DNA of 64,000 nucleotides from contig NC_065542.1 in NCBI RefSeq assembly GCF_932294415.1, forward strand, positions 45,845,942-45,909,941. The letters are read 5' to 3'. Shown here in pieces: positions 12,052-23,184 of this stretch (positions are counted from its first letter, which is position 1; each line of letters starts with the position of its first letter). This DNA is from Quercus robur. Its lineage: Eukaryota; Streptophyta; Magnoliopsida; Fagales; Fagaceae. Under the pieces are notes generated by a model. The model worked only from the letters and a program-made list of their open reading frames with translations, did not search any database and was not told where the DNA came from. The position numbers and the translations under genes are program-made.

Positions 12052-14013
12052 GGCAAAAATGGTCAAATACCATGTGTACATTACACTAGCCAAGGCATGT
12101 GTGAATGCTGATGTGACTGAATCTAAACCCTACATGTGAGCTAGCTATGAGGAAGGAAAGGGGGATGTCGGCTGAAAAGAGGATCTTTGGCCCGTGCCAA
12201 TGGCATGAACATCTTGGGGAAGAGTGAGATTTGCACTTGGTGTGGACACTCAACACTAGGCTAGTAAAAGGGAGATAGCGACCCCCCATGGCGAAATGCT
12301 ATAGAACACCCCTTATTGGCTTAGCTTGTGTTGGACCACTGCTAAGGCCACGTCCATCACTCCTAGTATCCCTAATGTCCCTTTCCTTGTCTATGACTTG
12401 CTCCCTACGTTGTAGCAGAGTCGCCTTTCATCCCACTACCTTGATATCAGCATGTTTTCTTTCTCATCTAGCCTTAACATAGTGCAATAGCTATATTTGG
12501 ATTCAAATGGAGGGATCACGGTTTGACACCTGTCCTTATGTACCTAACAACATTCCTCATACTATAAGAGGAACATGTTGCTGAACAATTAGGGCAAGAA
12601 TCTAGAAAGATAGAGAGAAAGAGGTAAAAGCTTGGGTAGGAAAGTAAGGTAGAAACAAAGAATTGGGAAGAATATCACCATTGTATGAAGACCTTGACTT
12701 TCACATTATAGAGAGCTCTAAGATTAAGGGACATTCTTCCCTCTACTCACCCGTGGTTTTTTATCCCTATCAAAGGGTTTTTCACTTATTTTCCCGTGCC
12801 TTTCTTACTTTCTTTGTTTCACATTTGCATTTCTCTAGACGTTAAAGTGTTAAAGTTTCCATTTCTTATTGTTCTTAAGCTTTTTCACTTAAATGTACCG
12901 TCAAATTCATCACTCGTTCTCTTACATTGTCTTGATAATCTGACTTGCACGTACACCATATTTGGCTGAAATAATTAGTGTTCAACCATTGTTTGGGAAA
13001 TAATTAGTGATCAACCACTTTTTAAAAACTTTACTTCCATAAAATCTGCCACGATGGTACCTGTTGACTTGGAATTTTTTAATAAAAAAAGTCTAGGTGG
13101 AACTCGAGTTTCATAAACTCTAGTTCCTTGTAAATAAAATTCAAGCTTTATAAGCTCAAGCTATTTAAAAATTTGGATATAGAACTCGAGTTCTGTGTAA
13201 ATTTCTTAAGAAACAATATATAAGCATGTGAAAATCTACCGATTCAACATGTTTAAGTAAACGTAATGAACAACATCCAAAGAATATAATCCGGGAGAAA
13301 CCAAAGAAGAAAAAGAATTGGAGGGGAGATTGGACAAAGATTATGTTCGCAACCCCCATTAGATAGCAGTCCAGCCGAAAAAGGACCAAAAATTCAGTAA
13401 ATAAAGATTGTAGTAAGTGTAAAGTGTTAGAGACTACCTTCAATATAGTCGATGAATGAAGCTTGAAAGCATGTGGTTTAGTACTTCAGTTTGGATTGTG
13501 GGTAATGCTCAGGGAGAATGGCAATCACAAGAGAGAGAGGGTAGGTTAAAAAAAAAAAACAAAAATAGATAATAATTAATAGAGAATGACTTAATAAATT
13601 GTCGCAGGTAGGCTAGTCGCCAAACACCCGCAACCAACCTACCAGGGTAGTTTACTCAAAAATAGTTTAAACTACAGGCAAAGGGGTTAATGTAGAACTT
13701 GAGTTTAAAGAGCTTGAATTCTATGTTCAAAATTTTTATATAACTCAAGCTTATAGAGCTCGAGTTTTGTTTACAAAGAATTTGAGTTTATGAAACTCAA
13801 GTTTTACATGGCCTTTTAATTAAGAAATTCCAAGTCAACAGGTGCATTGTGGCAAATTTTTATGGAACTCAAGTTTCTAGAACTCAAGTTATATGTCAAA
13901 CTCGAGTTTCATGAATTCAAGTTTTAAAAAGGTGGTAGATTGCTAAATATTTTCCAAATAGTGGTAGAACACTAATTATTTCGGGCGAACATGGTATTTT
14001 GGCCATTTTTGCC
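12052..14013. mobile_element. MULE in the GST B intron, with an LTR nested inside
   Basis: Outer ends GGCAAAAATGG and CCATTTTTGCC are inverted repeats, flanked by a 10-bp duplication ATTAAAATGT (12042-12051 and 14014-14023). The inverted repeats continue for about 250-300 bp (12052-12074 plus 12956-13200, against about 13690-14013) and are rich in ACTCGAGTTT-type phrases. The left repeat is interrupted by an LTR at 12075-12955; without it the element is about 1.08 kb. No transposase seen. The GST D intron lacks it. Confidence 0.8.
12075..12955 (+). mobile_element. Probable solo LTR of a copia-type element
   Basis: The segment starts TGTACATTAC and ends GCACGTACA, and is flanked by near-identical 5-bp sequences (CCATG and CCATA). 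Its 3' part contains CCCGTGGTTTTTTATCCC then AAAGGGTTTTTCAC, a phrase typical of the U5 end of plant Ty1-copia LTRs. No internal region or second LTR is present, so it reads as a solo LTR left by recombination. Its insertion into the MULE left repeat shows it is younger than that MULE. Confidence 0.6.
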
Positions 14014-14240
14014 ATTAAAATGTAAGCTATTTTTTCCTAGGAAAAAAGAAATGCATTACCTTGTCCTCTTCAAACCTCATCCAAAACCAAGCCAATGCCT
14101 TCTCAAAAGGGTCATCTGGTAGCAAGGGATTTTGTGGCCAAACCTCCTCAATGTACTCAAGAATAACATTTGTCTCAGCAATTGGTTTTCCACGATGAAT
14201 GAGCACCAAAACCTTCTTGTGAACTAGGTTGTACTGTAAA

Positions 14241-14873
14241 CGGGGATGAAGTCAGAACTTTGAGTTAGGGGGGCAGCTTTACTATTGGCTATGTGCGTTA
14301 GTTTTAACCTCTGATTTTGCTATTACTTAACTGCTGAGATTTTTATTTTATTTTATTTTGTGTAGGTAAGAACAAAATTATTTTTATTTAGAACTTTTTA
14401 ATGGGCAAGGTTGTTTATTTTGGACAAAATTGGTAAATTGAGCTTATTTTTTATTTTTTATAATTTTACTATTGGTAATTTTTGTTGTTGAGCTATTTTT
14501 TTTGGACTTGTATATTTTGTTTTAAATTTTAGATCTATAAATTTTTTTACAGCCCCTAAAATGAGGAAAATGCTAAAGTTACAAACTTTTTTATAAATTA
14601 CTGATGTGATAAGTAATTATTGGTAAGTAAAAAAATTGATGTCAATAATGGGCCCATATGTGAATCAATAAGAATTTGCTACCAAAACAATTTGTAAAAA
14701 TGTTTATGAGTATAATTTTACTCTTAAAAGAATCAATGATATTGTTTAAGGGAAGCAAAGTTTAATTTTATAGAATAAAATTGCTAAAATCAGTACACAT
14801 ATATAATAATATTTTTAAAAAAAAAATTGGGGGGAGGGGGGCCATTGGCCCCCCTAGTCCAATGATGGCCCTC
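14241..14873. mobile_element. hAT-like element inserted in GST B exon 1
   Basis: An exact 8-bp duplication ACTGTAAA flanks the insert (14233-14240 and 14874-14881); the intact paralogue D has the uninterrupted site (ACCGTAAAAG). The ends are degenerate inverted repeats, G-rich on the left (GAGTTAGGGGGGC) and C-rich on the right (GGCCCCCCTAGTCC), like hAT elements with CAGTGGCGGAGCC-type ends. The interior is AT-rich and non-coding, and 14575-14720 may hold a smaller inverted-repeat element. Confidence 0.75.
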
Positions 14874-14990
14874 ACTGTAAAAGAAGATCACTCTTGTTGG
14901 AAAGATCCTCCTCTACATATTCATATTTCACAACCTTGAGTTTTAATGCCTATGTAACTCTATAGCAGTAAACATCATAGGAGCTTTTTA

Positions 14991-16396
14991 TGTTGATGGG
15001 CCAAGGCTCATTCTACTAGGTTGAGGCTTGTCCTACTGTGAGTCAAAGAGTTGGGTTTAACCCACTATTCTAGCAGGACCTAGCTAAAGGGCCTTTTTGC
15101 ACAAGCTCAGTATCTAAAATAAAGACAACAAGCATTAACAAATATATGCATATTATTCCAGGAATGTCAGTATATGTTTATAGTTTTTAGAGCAAATATC
15201 TAGCAGGAAGATTAGTTATAGTAGGAAGCAATCAACGTAACCAATATAACAGAATATAAGATGATATAGTAGAATGTATAATGACACTAGAATGTGAAAT
15301 AATACAGTAGAATGTAAAATAATAGGTTCTTTTGCTAGAAGTGAACCAAAGAGAGCTCAAACCCTAGCTTGGATAATCTTGCTATTGGGCTAAGCCATCA
15401 AAGTTATGCATTTTGGGGAACGAGCCTGAATGGCTACTCATTGCTTTGTTGGGATTTTAAAGAGTGGGATTGCTGTAAAAGGGAGGGAAAAGATGGTTTA
15501 TTGGTGCATGCCTTTTCTGCTATGTTCACTCTCTTTTCTTTTATTTCATTCTTTCTTATTTCTCTTTCAATTTTCTCTGTTTCTTGCCTTAGTCACTATC
15601 CCCCATTCTATTTATGTCTACTGTTCCTATTTATATTGGTTTTAGCCCGTGGAATTTCTCTATTTTACCCTTATTGCTCACCAATCGTTTTTGTTTGCTG
15701 TGAGCACCCTTTTAGAGTTGCCCACTAGCGCAATAGTTGTTCGGCCTCCACTACACCTTGACATGCTCAGTGCTTTCTATCTCTTCCACTACTTATTTCA
15801 CGACGAATCCTTATTTGTTTGGTTTTGCCATGGGTCTATCTCTCTCATTCCAACGGGCAAAACATTGAGTTTCTCTCTACCTATCTCTATGGCTTGCATC
15901 AAGTGGTTCTAGCCATTTACTACCTATTTTAAGCAAAGATACCATCTTAGCAAAGTACCTCCCAAAAAAGGCATTGGCAACCTCCCCCCCCCCCCCCCTA
16001 AAAAAAAGCCAAACAACACCCTTTGCAAATTCCTTGACCATGGGCCCACCTCCCTTGCATTGGCTGGATACAAGTTGGTGGTGCTCCGGCCAAAATGTGG
16101 TTGTCCCGTTACTTCCTATTTTGTCTTCTTTTTTTCCCACTCCATTTCTGCTGCTGATGTATGACCTTGTCTCGTTTTGCGCCTTACATTTTTTTTGCCC
16201 GTGTTTATCTTTTATGGGGGATGGAATGGGCTTATTGGGCTTGCCCCACTTTTGCCTCTTCTTGGGCCCATGGGTCTACCTGCTGCTACTTTCTGCTGGG
16301 CTGGCCTATTGGGCCTTGTCTCTTTTTCTTTCTTTTTTTCTTCTTTGGGCCTTTTCAGTTTTTTGTTTCTGCGGTTACTTACCAATTACATCAACA
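14991..16396. mobile_element. Probable solo LTR in GST B exon 1
   Basis: The insert runs from TGTTGATGGGCC to TTACATCAACA, so it has short inverted TG...CA ends, and is about 1.4 kb with no pol similarity. It separates two parts of GST B exon 1. AACAT lies directly after the right end (16397-16401) and also at 14971-14975, 15 bp outside the left end, so the target duplication is not clean. Pyrimidine-rich open frames inside (15369-16427) look like LTR sequence, not genes. Superfamily not determined. Confidence 0.45.
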
Positions 16397-16442
16397 AACA
16401 TTAAATAATGGGCCAAGTTCCCAATAGCTTCACTTCTTCCAT

Positions 16443-17146
16443 TTCGTTAAACTAGACGCTCTTCTTTCTAACCAGCTAATGAGTTCATATACTGACCAAA
16501 TGGATTGGTTTTTTTTTTTTTTTTTAAATTTTTTTGGAGAAAAACAAATTTTAAACTTCAAATTCAAAAGATTAGGATTAGGAGAAAATTTGTTATTATT
16601 AAAGTAGATACCACGTTTGACACGACTTAGGTAGGTCCAAATATGGTGTAAACAGATATATTTGATATAAAAAATATCCTCTGCCGTTTATCCTTAAAAA
16701 AAAAAAAAAAAAAAAAAAAATAATCTTCTGGCCCTTCTCTTCATTGACATGGTACATTTGTGTGGCTGCTTAGTGTCAGTTTGTTACACAGCTTTTTGTT
16801 TTTTTTCAAAGATCTAACTTTAGTTTTTTAAAAATAAGCCAATTTTAAATTTTTGATTCCACATTTTATAAATAAATTGTACCTAAACGCATTAATTTCA
16901 TGGTGCATAAGAAGGAACCATAGAAGATATATATCCTATGATTCCTATCAATTAACAAAAGTTTATTATTATTATTATTATTTATAACTCAAGATTTTTT
17001 GAAGTGGGATCCAACAGTTAAGTGAGATGACAATAGAAAATTCAAACTGAAATCCAAAAAAAATGGTTTCATTTATTTATTCTATTCTATTTTCTTCGAA
17101 ATTAGTATTTTGATTTTCTGAACAAGGTACTTGAATTCAGTTTCTC

Positions 17147-17186
<40 letters not shown>

Positions 17187-17405
17187 TGAAATCAGAAAGC
17201 ATGTATACCAGAATCAGATGACTTAATCCAAGAAAGAATTTTGTTTGGCCCAAGAAATATATAAGTGTGCACCAGAAATGGGCTAAAACTAATATTCTTG
17301 GCCCAAAAAATAAGCCCAATAACTTAAATGGGCACAACGTTCCCAACCACAAGCCTTGTCAAATATATGAGAACATTTGCTGCTATTTGGTTGATAATGT
17401 GGCGA
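16443..17405. other. Upstream region of GST B, paralogous to that of D
   Basis: This stretch aligns with 38457-39750. Block 2 has a MITE (38737-38993) and a SINE (39133-39304) here that block 1 lacks, so block 1 shows the empty sites. Contains A tracts at about 16696-16721 and 17149-17184. No gene. Confidence 0.7.
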
Positions 17406-17764
17406 AAGTTATTCTTGAATGCCTTTACTCTTGACTTCGGTTTTTTAGGTATTTTTAAGCGTGCAAACATGGGATGAATTTACTCCCCCAAGGCTAAATT
17501 TCTACTAAAGTACTTCTCCTCGAAGAAATAAAGAGGAATTTGATCACAATTACACTTTACACATTCTACACGTAGTAAAAGAAAAGAAAGATTAACTTAT
17601 TGGTGGCCAGCTATGAAGTCCTGTTTATATTGCTTTGACAAACTATAAAGTTCTATTCATATTGCTTTTTGACAAACCATAAATTTCTAATTCATATTTA
17701 TGATGTGTTACGCATAAATGCTCAGTACAATCTACAAACTTTATGAGTAATACATCCACTACCT

Positions 17765-17915
17765 AAGTAATGCTACAAAAAATTTGACAATTTTTTTTTT
17801 TTTAATATCAATTAAGTTTGCAAGATTTTACTGGATTTTATTTAGATTCATCATTTATATTACTTTCTTATTTACTATTAACAATGCATCACATTAATTT
17901 ATGTCAAATTTTTTG
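17765..17915. mobile_element. Small MITE-like element
   Basis: Inverted ends of about 20 bp: ATGCTACAAAAAATTTGACA on the left and TGTCAAATTTTTTGTG on the right. The interior is AT-rich and non-coding. No target duplication could be fixed. Confidence 0.45.
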
Positions 17916-18755
17916 TGTCCCTGATTTTCTCTTAGAAAATACCAGTTTGAACTTCGAAGTATTAAAGGCTACCAGTTCTTTTCACTGGTGTTCTTAATAA
18001 CCACAAACACCATGTAGATCAATTCTAAGTTTCAAACATAGCCCTCAGACCAAAGCAGGTGGACCGGGTTTGAAAGTCACTGGGTCAACAACGAATAGGC
18101 CCACCAAAGTGATTGGACTTTCTCAAGCGAAGCAAAGCCCCCACAACTTTAGCCCGTTGTTAAGATCTCAGGCAAAACCCAAAAATGAAAACCCCAGTAA
18201 AAGCCTGAATAAAATGATGGGAGGATTTTAGCATGATGCCTGAGGGTAAGTAAGACGATATAAAATGTTGAAGACTGTTAAGAGATACTAGCCTCTAAGC
18301 ACGCGCTCATGCGTGTGTTTAGAGGCTCTTCTATTTTTTGGATAAATGTTAATTTATAACATTTATTATATTTTGGGATTACTATATTTTCCAATTACAA
18401 AAAAAAAAAAAAAAAAAAAAAAAAACTAGGGGTGTGTTTTATTTTTCTGCCAACCATCAAATCTGATTAAAACTCCTTTTCCTTCACTTCTCTTTCCCCA
18501 CACCTTTTTCGGTAAGGCGGTAGCCATCCTCTCCTTTTACTCAGTGATCTCACGTTTGTTTTATTTTTATTTATTTATTTTTAATGAAAAAACATGCTTG
18601 ATTTAATTTAATTTTTTTTAATAAAACTTGCTTGATTTTGTTAGGAGAGTTTGCTTCTTTTCTTTAAAGTAACCAACTAACCATACATGATTCCCTTAAA
18701 AAAAAAAAAAAAAAAAAGTAACCGAAGATAAAGAGAAGGAAAGGTATATGTTAAT

Positions 18756-19510
18756 TGTGGGGGCCAAGAGTCTATGGGCCCGGCTTGCTCGCTTATAGGG
18801 AGTCCACAGGCCCCCAAACTAAAGGAGGCCAGGGCCCAAGCCCAAAAACAGTGAGCCCGATGTGGTTCAAGGGCATGTCCGAGGACCGCTCCGTCCTCGG
18901 AAAGCCCAGAACCCCATTAACGAAAATGGGATGCAGGCAGACTTGAAAGATCAGAAAATATCTCACGGAAATAGTCCTTAATACCCTTCATTGACATGAC
19001 ACCGCCCCAAACAGATCCGGATTTTTAGGCTTTATGGACCATCTCCCACAACTCAGGGATTAGACTGATGGGACAGATATCTGCCCCGGAAAGATCGACC
19101 CTACACGTGGACGAAGGACAACGAACGTAGGCGAGTATAAAAGAGAATGTTATGTGACCAAGAAGGAGGTCTCCATCTAGCTTCTGGAAAAAGGCTTGAA
19201 GAAAGAGAATGTCTGGATAATACACGCCGGACACCACGTAAAAACCCTTCGACGGGTAACCGGGGACAGCGCCAACGCTCCTCGGACATGATCCGAGGAG
19301 CCAAATCCTCCTAGATACAAGATTGATGGGCCTGAATATCCAGCCCAAAGCTCTATCTCATATCAGTTCACCTGTAGTCCGACTCGAAATGTCGCCCCGT
19401 GCCCCAACGCTGGCCTTTCAAGCCCACTCTCTACAAATATTATTGTGAGGGACTTTCCGTGTGCGAGCCCAACGTCGATGTCGGGCCGTTAAAGATTTTG
19501 TGTCCTTACA
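18756..19510 (+). repeat. 5' LTR of the young element
   Basis: 755 bp, TGTGGGGGCC at the start and GTGTCCTTACA at the end. A TATA box (TATAAAAG, 19136-19143) lies about half way. Contains TCCTCGGA phrases that recur in the internal arrays. Confidence 0.9.
19136..19143 (+). promoter_or_regulatory. TATA box in the 5' LTR
   Basis: TATAAAAG inside the LTR, with the same copy in the 3' LTR at about 24763-24770. Fits the U3/R promoter of an LTR element. Confidence 0.5.
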
Positions 19511-19530
19511 ATTGGCGCCGTCTGTGGGAA
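19511..19530 (+). other. Primer-binding-site region
   Basis: Immediately downstream of the 5' LTR: ATTGGCGCCGTCTGTGGGAA. The TGGCGCC core is complementary to the 3' end expected for a tRNA primer, as in many plant gypsy-like elements. Which tRNA was not determined. Confidence 0.6.
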
Positions 19531-19764
19531 AGGCTTGCGCGTTGGCACGAGTGGCACATGAGTCAGCCTTCTCGCAAACAGAGTTCCACGAGATTTTCTC
19601 ATCTCCAGCGGCGTGCAGTTGTTGCTCCGCCGTGAGCTTCGTCTAGGGGCTACGCCTTGCACTGACGACGTAGCGGACAGCTCTAGGGGCTTGCGGCCTC
19701 GAGCCAACTCCTCCCTCCCTGGCCTAGGGGCTCACTTTCGAAAAATAAATCAGTGCAGAGAAAA

Positions 19765-21020
19765 GACTACAAAAAGAACTCTTACAAGTAACGGACAGAA
19801 CCAAGGCCTTGCATGGTCCTCGGACCCAAGCCTATGGGGAAACCGAGTACAAAGAGGACATCTTACAAGTAACGGACAGAACCAAGGCCTTGCATGGTCC
19901 TCGGACCCAAGCCTATGGGGAAACCGAGTACAAAGACGAAGACATCTTAAAAGTAATGGACAGAACCAAGGCCTTGCATGGTCCTCGGACCCAAGCCTAT
20001 GAGGAAACCAAGTACAAAGATGAGGACATCTTACAAGTAACGGACAGAACCAAGGCCTTGCATGGTCCTCGGACCCAAGCCTATGGGGAAACCGAGTACA
20101 AAGAGGACATCTTAAAAGTAATGGACAGAACCAAGGCCTTGCATGGTCCTCGGACCCAAGCCTATGGGGAAACCAAGTACAAAAAGAACTCTTACAAGTA
20201 ACGGACAGAACCAAGGCCTTGCGTGGTCCTCGGACCCAAGCCTATGGGGAAACCAAGTACAAAAAGAACTCTTACAAGTAACGGACAGAACCAAGGCCTT
20301 GCATGGTCCTCGGACCCAAGCCTATGGGGAAACCGAGTACAAAGAGGACATCTTACAAGTAACGGACAGAACCAAGGCCTTGCATGGTCCTCGGACCCAA
20401 GCCTATGGGGAAACCGAGTACAAAGACGAAGACATCTTAAAAGTAATGGACAGAACCAAGGCCTTGCATGGTCCTCGGACCCAAGCCTATGGGGAAACCA
20501 AGTACAAAGATGAGGACATCTTACAAGTAACGGACAGAACCAAGGCCTTGCATGGTCCTCGGACCCAAGCCTATGGGGAAACCGAGTACAAAGAGGACAT
20601 CTTACAAGTAACGGACAGAACCAAGGCCTTGCATGGTCCTCGGACCCAAGCCTATGGGAAAACCGAGTACAAAGACGAAGACATCTTAAAAGTAATGGAC
20701 AGAACCAAGGCCTTGCATGGTCCTCGGACCCAAGCCTATGGGGAAACCGAGTACAAAGACGAAGACATCTTAAAAGTAATGGACAGAACCAAGGCCTTGC
20801 ATGGTCCTCGGACCCAAGCCTATGGGGAAACCAAGTACAAAGATGAAGACATCTTAAAAGTAATGGACAGAACCAAGGCCTTGCATGGTCCTCGGACCCA
20901 AGCCTATGGGGAAACCAAGTATAAAGATGAAGACATCTTAAAAGTAATGGACAGAACCAAGGCCTTGCATGGTCCTCGGACCCAAGCCTATGGGGAAACC
21001 AAGTACAAAGATGAAGACAT
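19765..21020 (+). repeat. Minisatellite of 80/81/84-bp units, 15 copies
   Basis: The phrase GGCCTTGCATGGTCCTCGG recurs at 19805, 19886, 19970, 20054, 20135, 20215, 20295, 20376, 20460, 20544, 20625, 20709, 20793, 20877 and 20961. Spacing is 80, 81 or 84 bp; the 84-bp units carry an extra triplet in the GAYGARGACATC part. Units are nearly identical, and unit types alternate, which points to recent expansion and shuffling. Long open frames on both strands follow from the repeat length being mostly a multiple of three. Confidence 0.95.
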
Positions 21021-22208
21021 CACCGGAACCCCCTATATCCCAGTCGATGGCTCAGATGGATTGCTTAGAAGTCATCAGCCTTGGACGATATTCACTCGCT
21101 TATCACAGAATATCCAACTGATATCTCGGTTAGTTTTCTTAAGTTTCATTTATTATGAATCATCAATGTAATGCCTGGTATGATCGATAAATTGGAGTTA
21201 GTTGAATTATGCTTCAAGTCATACGGCCCTAAGTACTCTTGAAGAAACGTACACAGAGGGCACACCCATTCAAGAAACAGTGTGGTCAAAGAAACAGTGC
21301 TCAAAACAAGTAAAGAAATTTCCATTCTTATCATGAAGAAGAGATAGTATAGTGTACAAGGAAAAGCTGAAATCAGCCTACGTCGAAGCCTACTACATAA
21401 GCAAGAAAAAGAAAAATACAAGAAAGCTGTAGAAAGCCGAGGAGGTATGTCGGAGGAGAGGTTGGCTACAGCTCCGAGACCTTATTCTTTCCCCGCATCT
21501 TTGCCTGCCCATAATTCAGGCAGCCAAAGAGACCCAACTTGAACCTGACACCGTTGAAGAAAAGGTGTAGGGAGTTGGAGGTGGTGGGGCTTTCTCTAAA
21601 TATACGCCCACCGCAAAGCAGAGGCGCTGATGGAGGAAAACCCTTCTTCTGCCGCACCAAAACTCTGGCATGGACAGAACCTGCTTCGGATTTTGACTAA
21701 AAGAGGGGAAGATTTCTTTCCCTCTCGGTGGAGATGGAGTGCTCTCCTGAACTTGTGCTTCCTGTGCCCATACCTTGCTGTTATAAGCCTCATGAAGACA
21801 CGGCGCTTCCGCGGCGGAGGAAGTTCTTTATTCCCAACCCTCGCCTTCAACATGTTGTGCCAAGAAAGGAGGACTCCGGATATGGGAGGCGTGATGTAAG
21901 AGAAAGCTAAAAGAAGGGGTGTATATATAAAGCAACCTTTTTCTCCCTCCTATTTATTTGAAAAGACAAGACGATGTCAGTCAACTCACGCGGCGTCCCA
22001 AGGAGCACTACAGACAAAGTGGTCTTGGCTCAACTTCCAACGTCAACTGCAACTAAGAGACTCGAGGGGCCTCGTAAAGGCGCGCCTCGATCCTTGGGAC
22101 GTCAGTGAAATACCGCATGGCCAGAGGCTGCAGAAATATCTCTCAATCTGCGGGTCCATTGGATTCGCGGCCCAGGCCCGCTTTGCGTGGAGGCCCAGGG
22201 ACACCCTG
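21021..22208. other. Interior of the LTR element, no gene recognised
   Basis: Mixed-composition sequence without retroelement protein similarity. Part of it (about 21600-21900) resembles 23740-23990 (shared CTGCTTCGGATTTT then GACTAAAAGA/GGCTAAAAGA), so the interior has an old diverged duplication. A TATATATAAAG motif lies near 21923. Confidence 0.45.
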
Positions 22209-22690
22209 TTCGGCACCTAAGGCTTGCATGGTCCTCGGACTCAAGTTAAAAGGGAAAACCAAGTACTGATGCAGACATTGGTCTTGGACAGAACCTAAGG
22301 CTTGCATGGTCCTCGGACTCAAGCTAAAAGGGAAAACCAAGTACTGATGCAGACATTGGTCTTGGACAGAACCTAAGGCTTGCATGGTCCTCGGACTCAA
22401 GCTAAAAGGGAAAACCAAGTACTGGTGCAGACATTGGTCTTGGACAGAACCTAAGGCTTGCATGGTCCTCGGACTCAAGCTAAAAGGGAAAACCAAGTAC
22501 TAATGCAGACGATGGTCTTGGACAGAACCTAAGGCTTGCATGGTCCTCGGACTCAAGCTAAAAGGGAAAACCAAGTACTAATGCAGACGATGGTCTGGGA
22601 CAGAACCTAAGGCTTGCATGGTCCTCGGACCCAAGCTAAAAGGGAAAACCTAGTACCGGTAAAGACCCAAGTCTCGGACTCAAGCCTAAG
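22209..22690 (+). repeat. Second minisatellite of 78-bp units, 6 copies
   Basis: GGCTTGCATGGTCCTCGGAC recurs at 22221, 22299, 22377, 22455, 22533 and 22611, exactly 78 bp apart, followed by degenerate copies to about 22780. The core is shared with the 80/81/84-bp array, so both arrays descend from one unit, but the spacer differs (AAAGGGAAAACCAAGTACT then GATGCAGAC). Confidence 0.95.
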
Positions 22691-22836
22691 AGAAAAGTCA
22701 AGTGCATAAGATAAAACGCATAAGTCCTAAACAAAGCTCAGGTTTTGCAAAGTCCTCGGACTCAGGCTTCTTGGGAAATCAATTGCCTTAATGAAGAAAT
22801 TTTTCGGCTTAAATAATGGAAAGGGTTAGGGCTTGT

Positions 22837-23184
22837 GCGTCATGGAGATGGCAGAGCAACCTAATGATCGTCAACCTAAGGAGGCCATTCATCCGATGGG
22901 TAACATGTCCTCGGAAAAATACTTCTCACACCTTATCGAGCATTCAACACCCATCACTGCTAACTTTAAGATAAGTCTCATTCTTCGCTGGTCGGATTGT
23001 TATGTTGAGTGCGTCATGGAGATGGCAGAGCAACCTAATGATCGTCAACCTAAGGAGGCCATTCATCCGATGGGTAACATGTCCTCGGAAAAATACTTCT
23101 CACACCTTATCGAGCATTCAACACCCATCACTGCTAACTTTAAGATAAGTCTCATTCTTCGCTGGTCGGATTGTTATGTTGAAT
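22837..23184 (+). repeat. Tandem duplication of 174 bp
   Basis: GCGTCATGGAGATGGCAGAG starts at 22837 and again at 23011. The two 174-bp copies look identical by eye, so the duplication is very recent. The length is 58 codons, so an open frame spans both copies; I see no known protein in it. Confidence 0.9.

Larger units (their letters stand above)
11701..16442 (-). pseudogene. GSTU pseudogene (copy B), exon 1 remnants only
   Basis: Copy B is the paralogue of GST D. The start codon lies at 16442-16440 and exon 1 runs in pieces to the donor at 14060, giving recognisable parts such as [22 protein letters not shown]. Exon 1 is split twice: by an hAT element (14241-14873, with duplicated ACTGTAAA) and by a probable LTR (about 14991-16396). 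Intron remnant 11701-12041 matches the D intron; the rest of the intron carries a MULE with a nested LTR. Exon 2 is absent, lost by the deletion at 11694-11701. It also has Leu instead of the cis-Pro. It cannot make a full GST. Confidence 0.9.
7640..17405. repeat. GST duplication block 1 (genes A and B)
   Basis: This block is paralogous to about 33075-39750. Shared landmarks are the GST downstream sequence (ACTGGAAGTGACCAAGGGTG at about 7729 and 33137), both GST exon pairs, intron sequence, and sequence upstream of B and D up to CTATTTGGTTGATAATGTGG (ending near 17402 and 39745). Block 1 is longer because it gained a MULE in A, a MULE with a solo LTR in the B intron, and an hAT and a probable LTR in the B exon, although it lost about 2 kb around B exon 2. 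Confidence 0.85.

Noticed and set aside
15369-16427. Hydrophobic open frames as small membrane proteins
   Set aside because: They lie inside a TG...CA insert in GST pseudogene B and reflect its pyrimidine-rich composition.
19025-19348. 107-codon minus-strand frame present identically at 24652-24975
   Set aside because: Its identity comes from being in both LTRs of a young element, not from protein conservation.
20143-21171. 342-codon open frame as a repeat-protein gene
   Set aside because: It spans the minisatellite and is open on both strands because of unit length; no promoter or conserved protein supports it.
19765-22690. CRISPR-like repeat array
   Set aside because: Units are contiguous 78-84-bp near-identical repeats without unique spacers, inside a plant LTR element.
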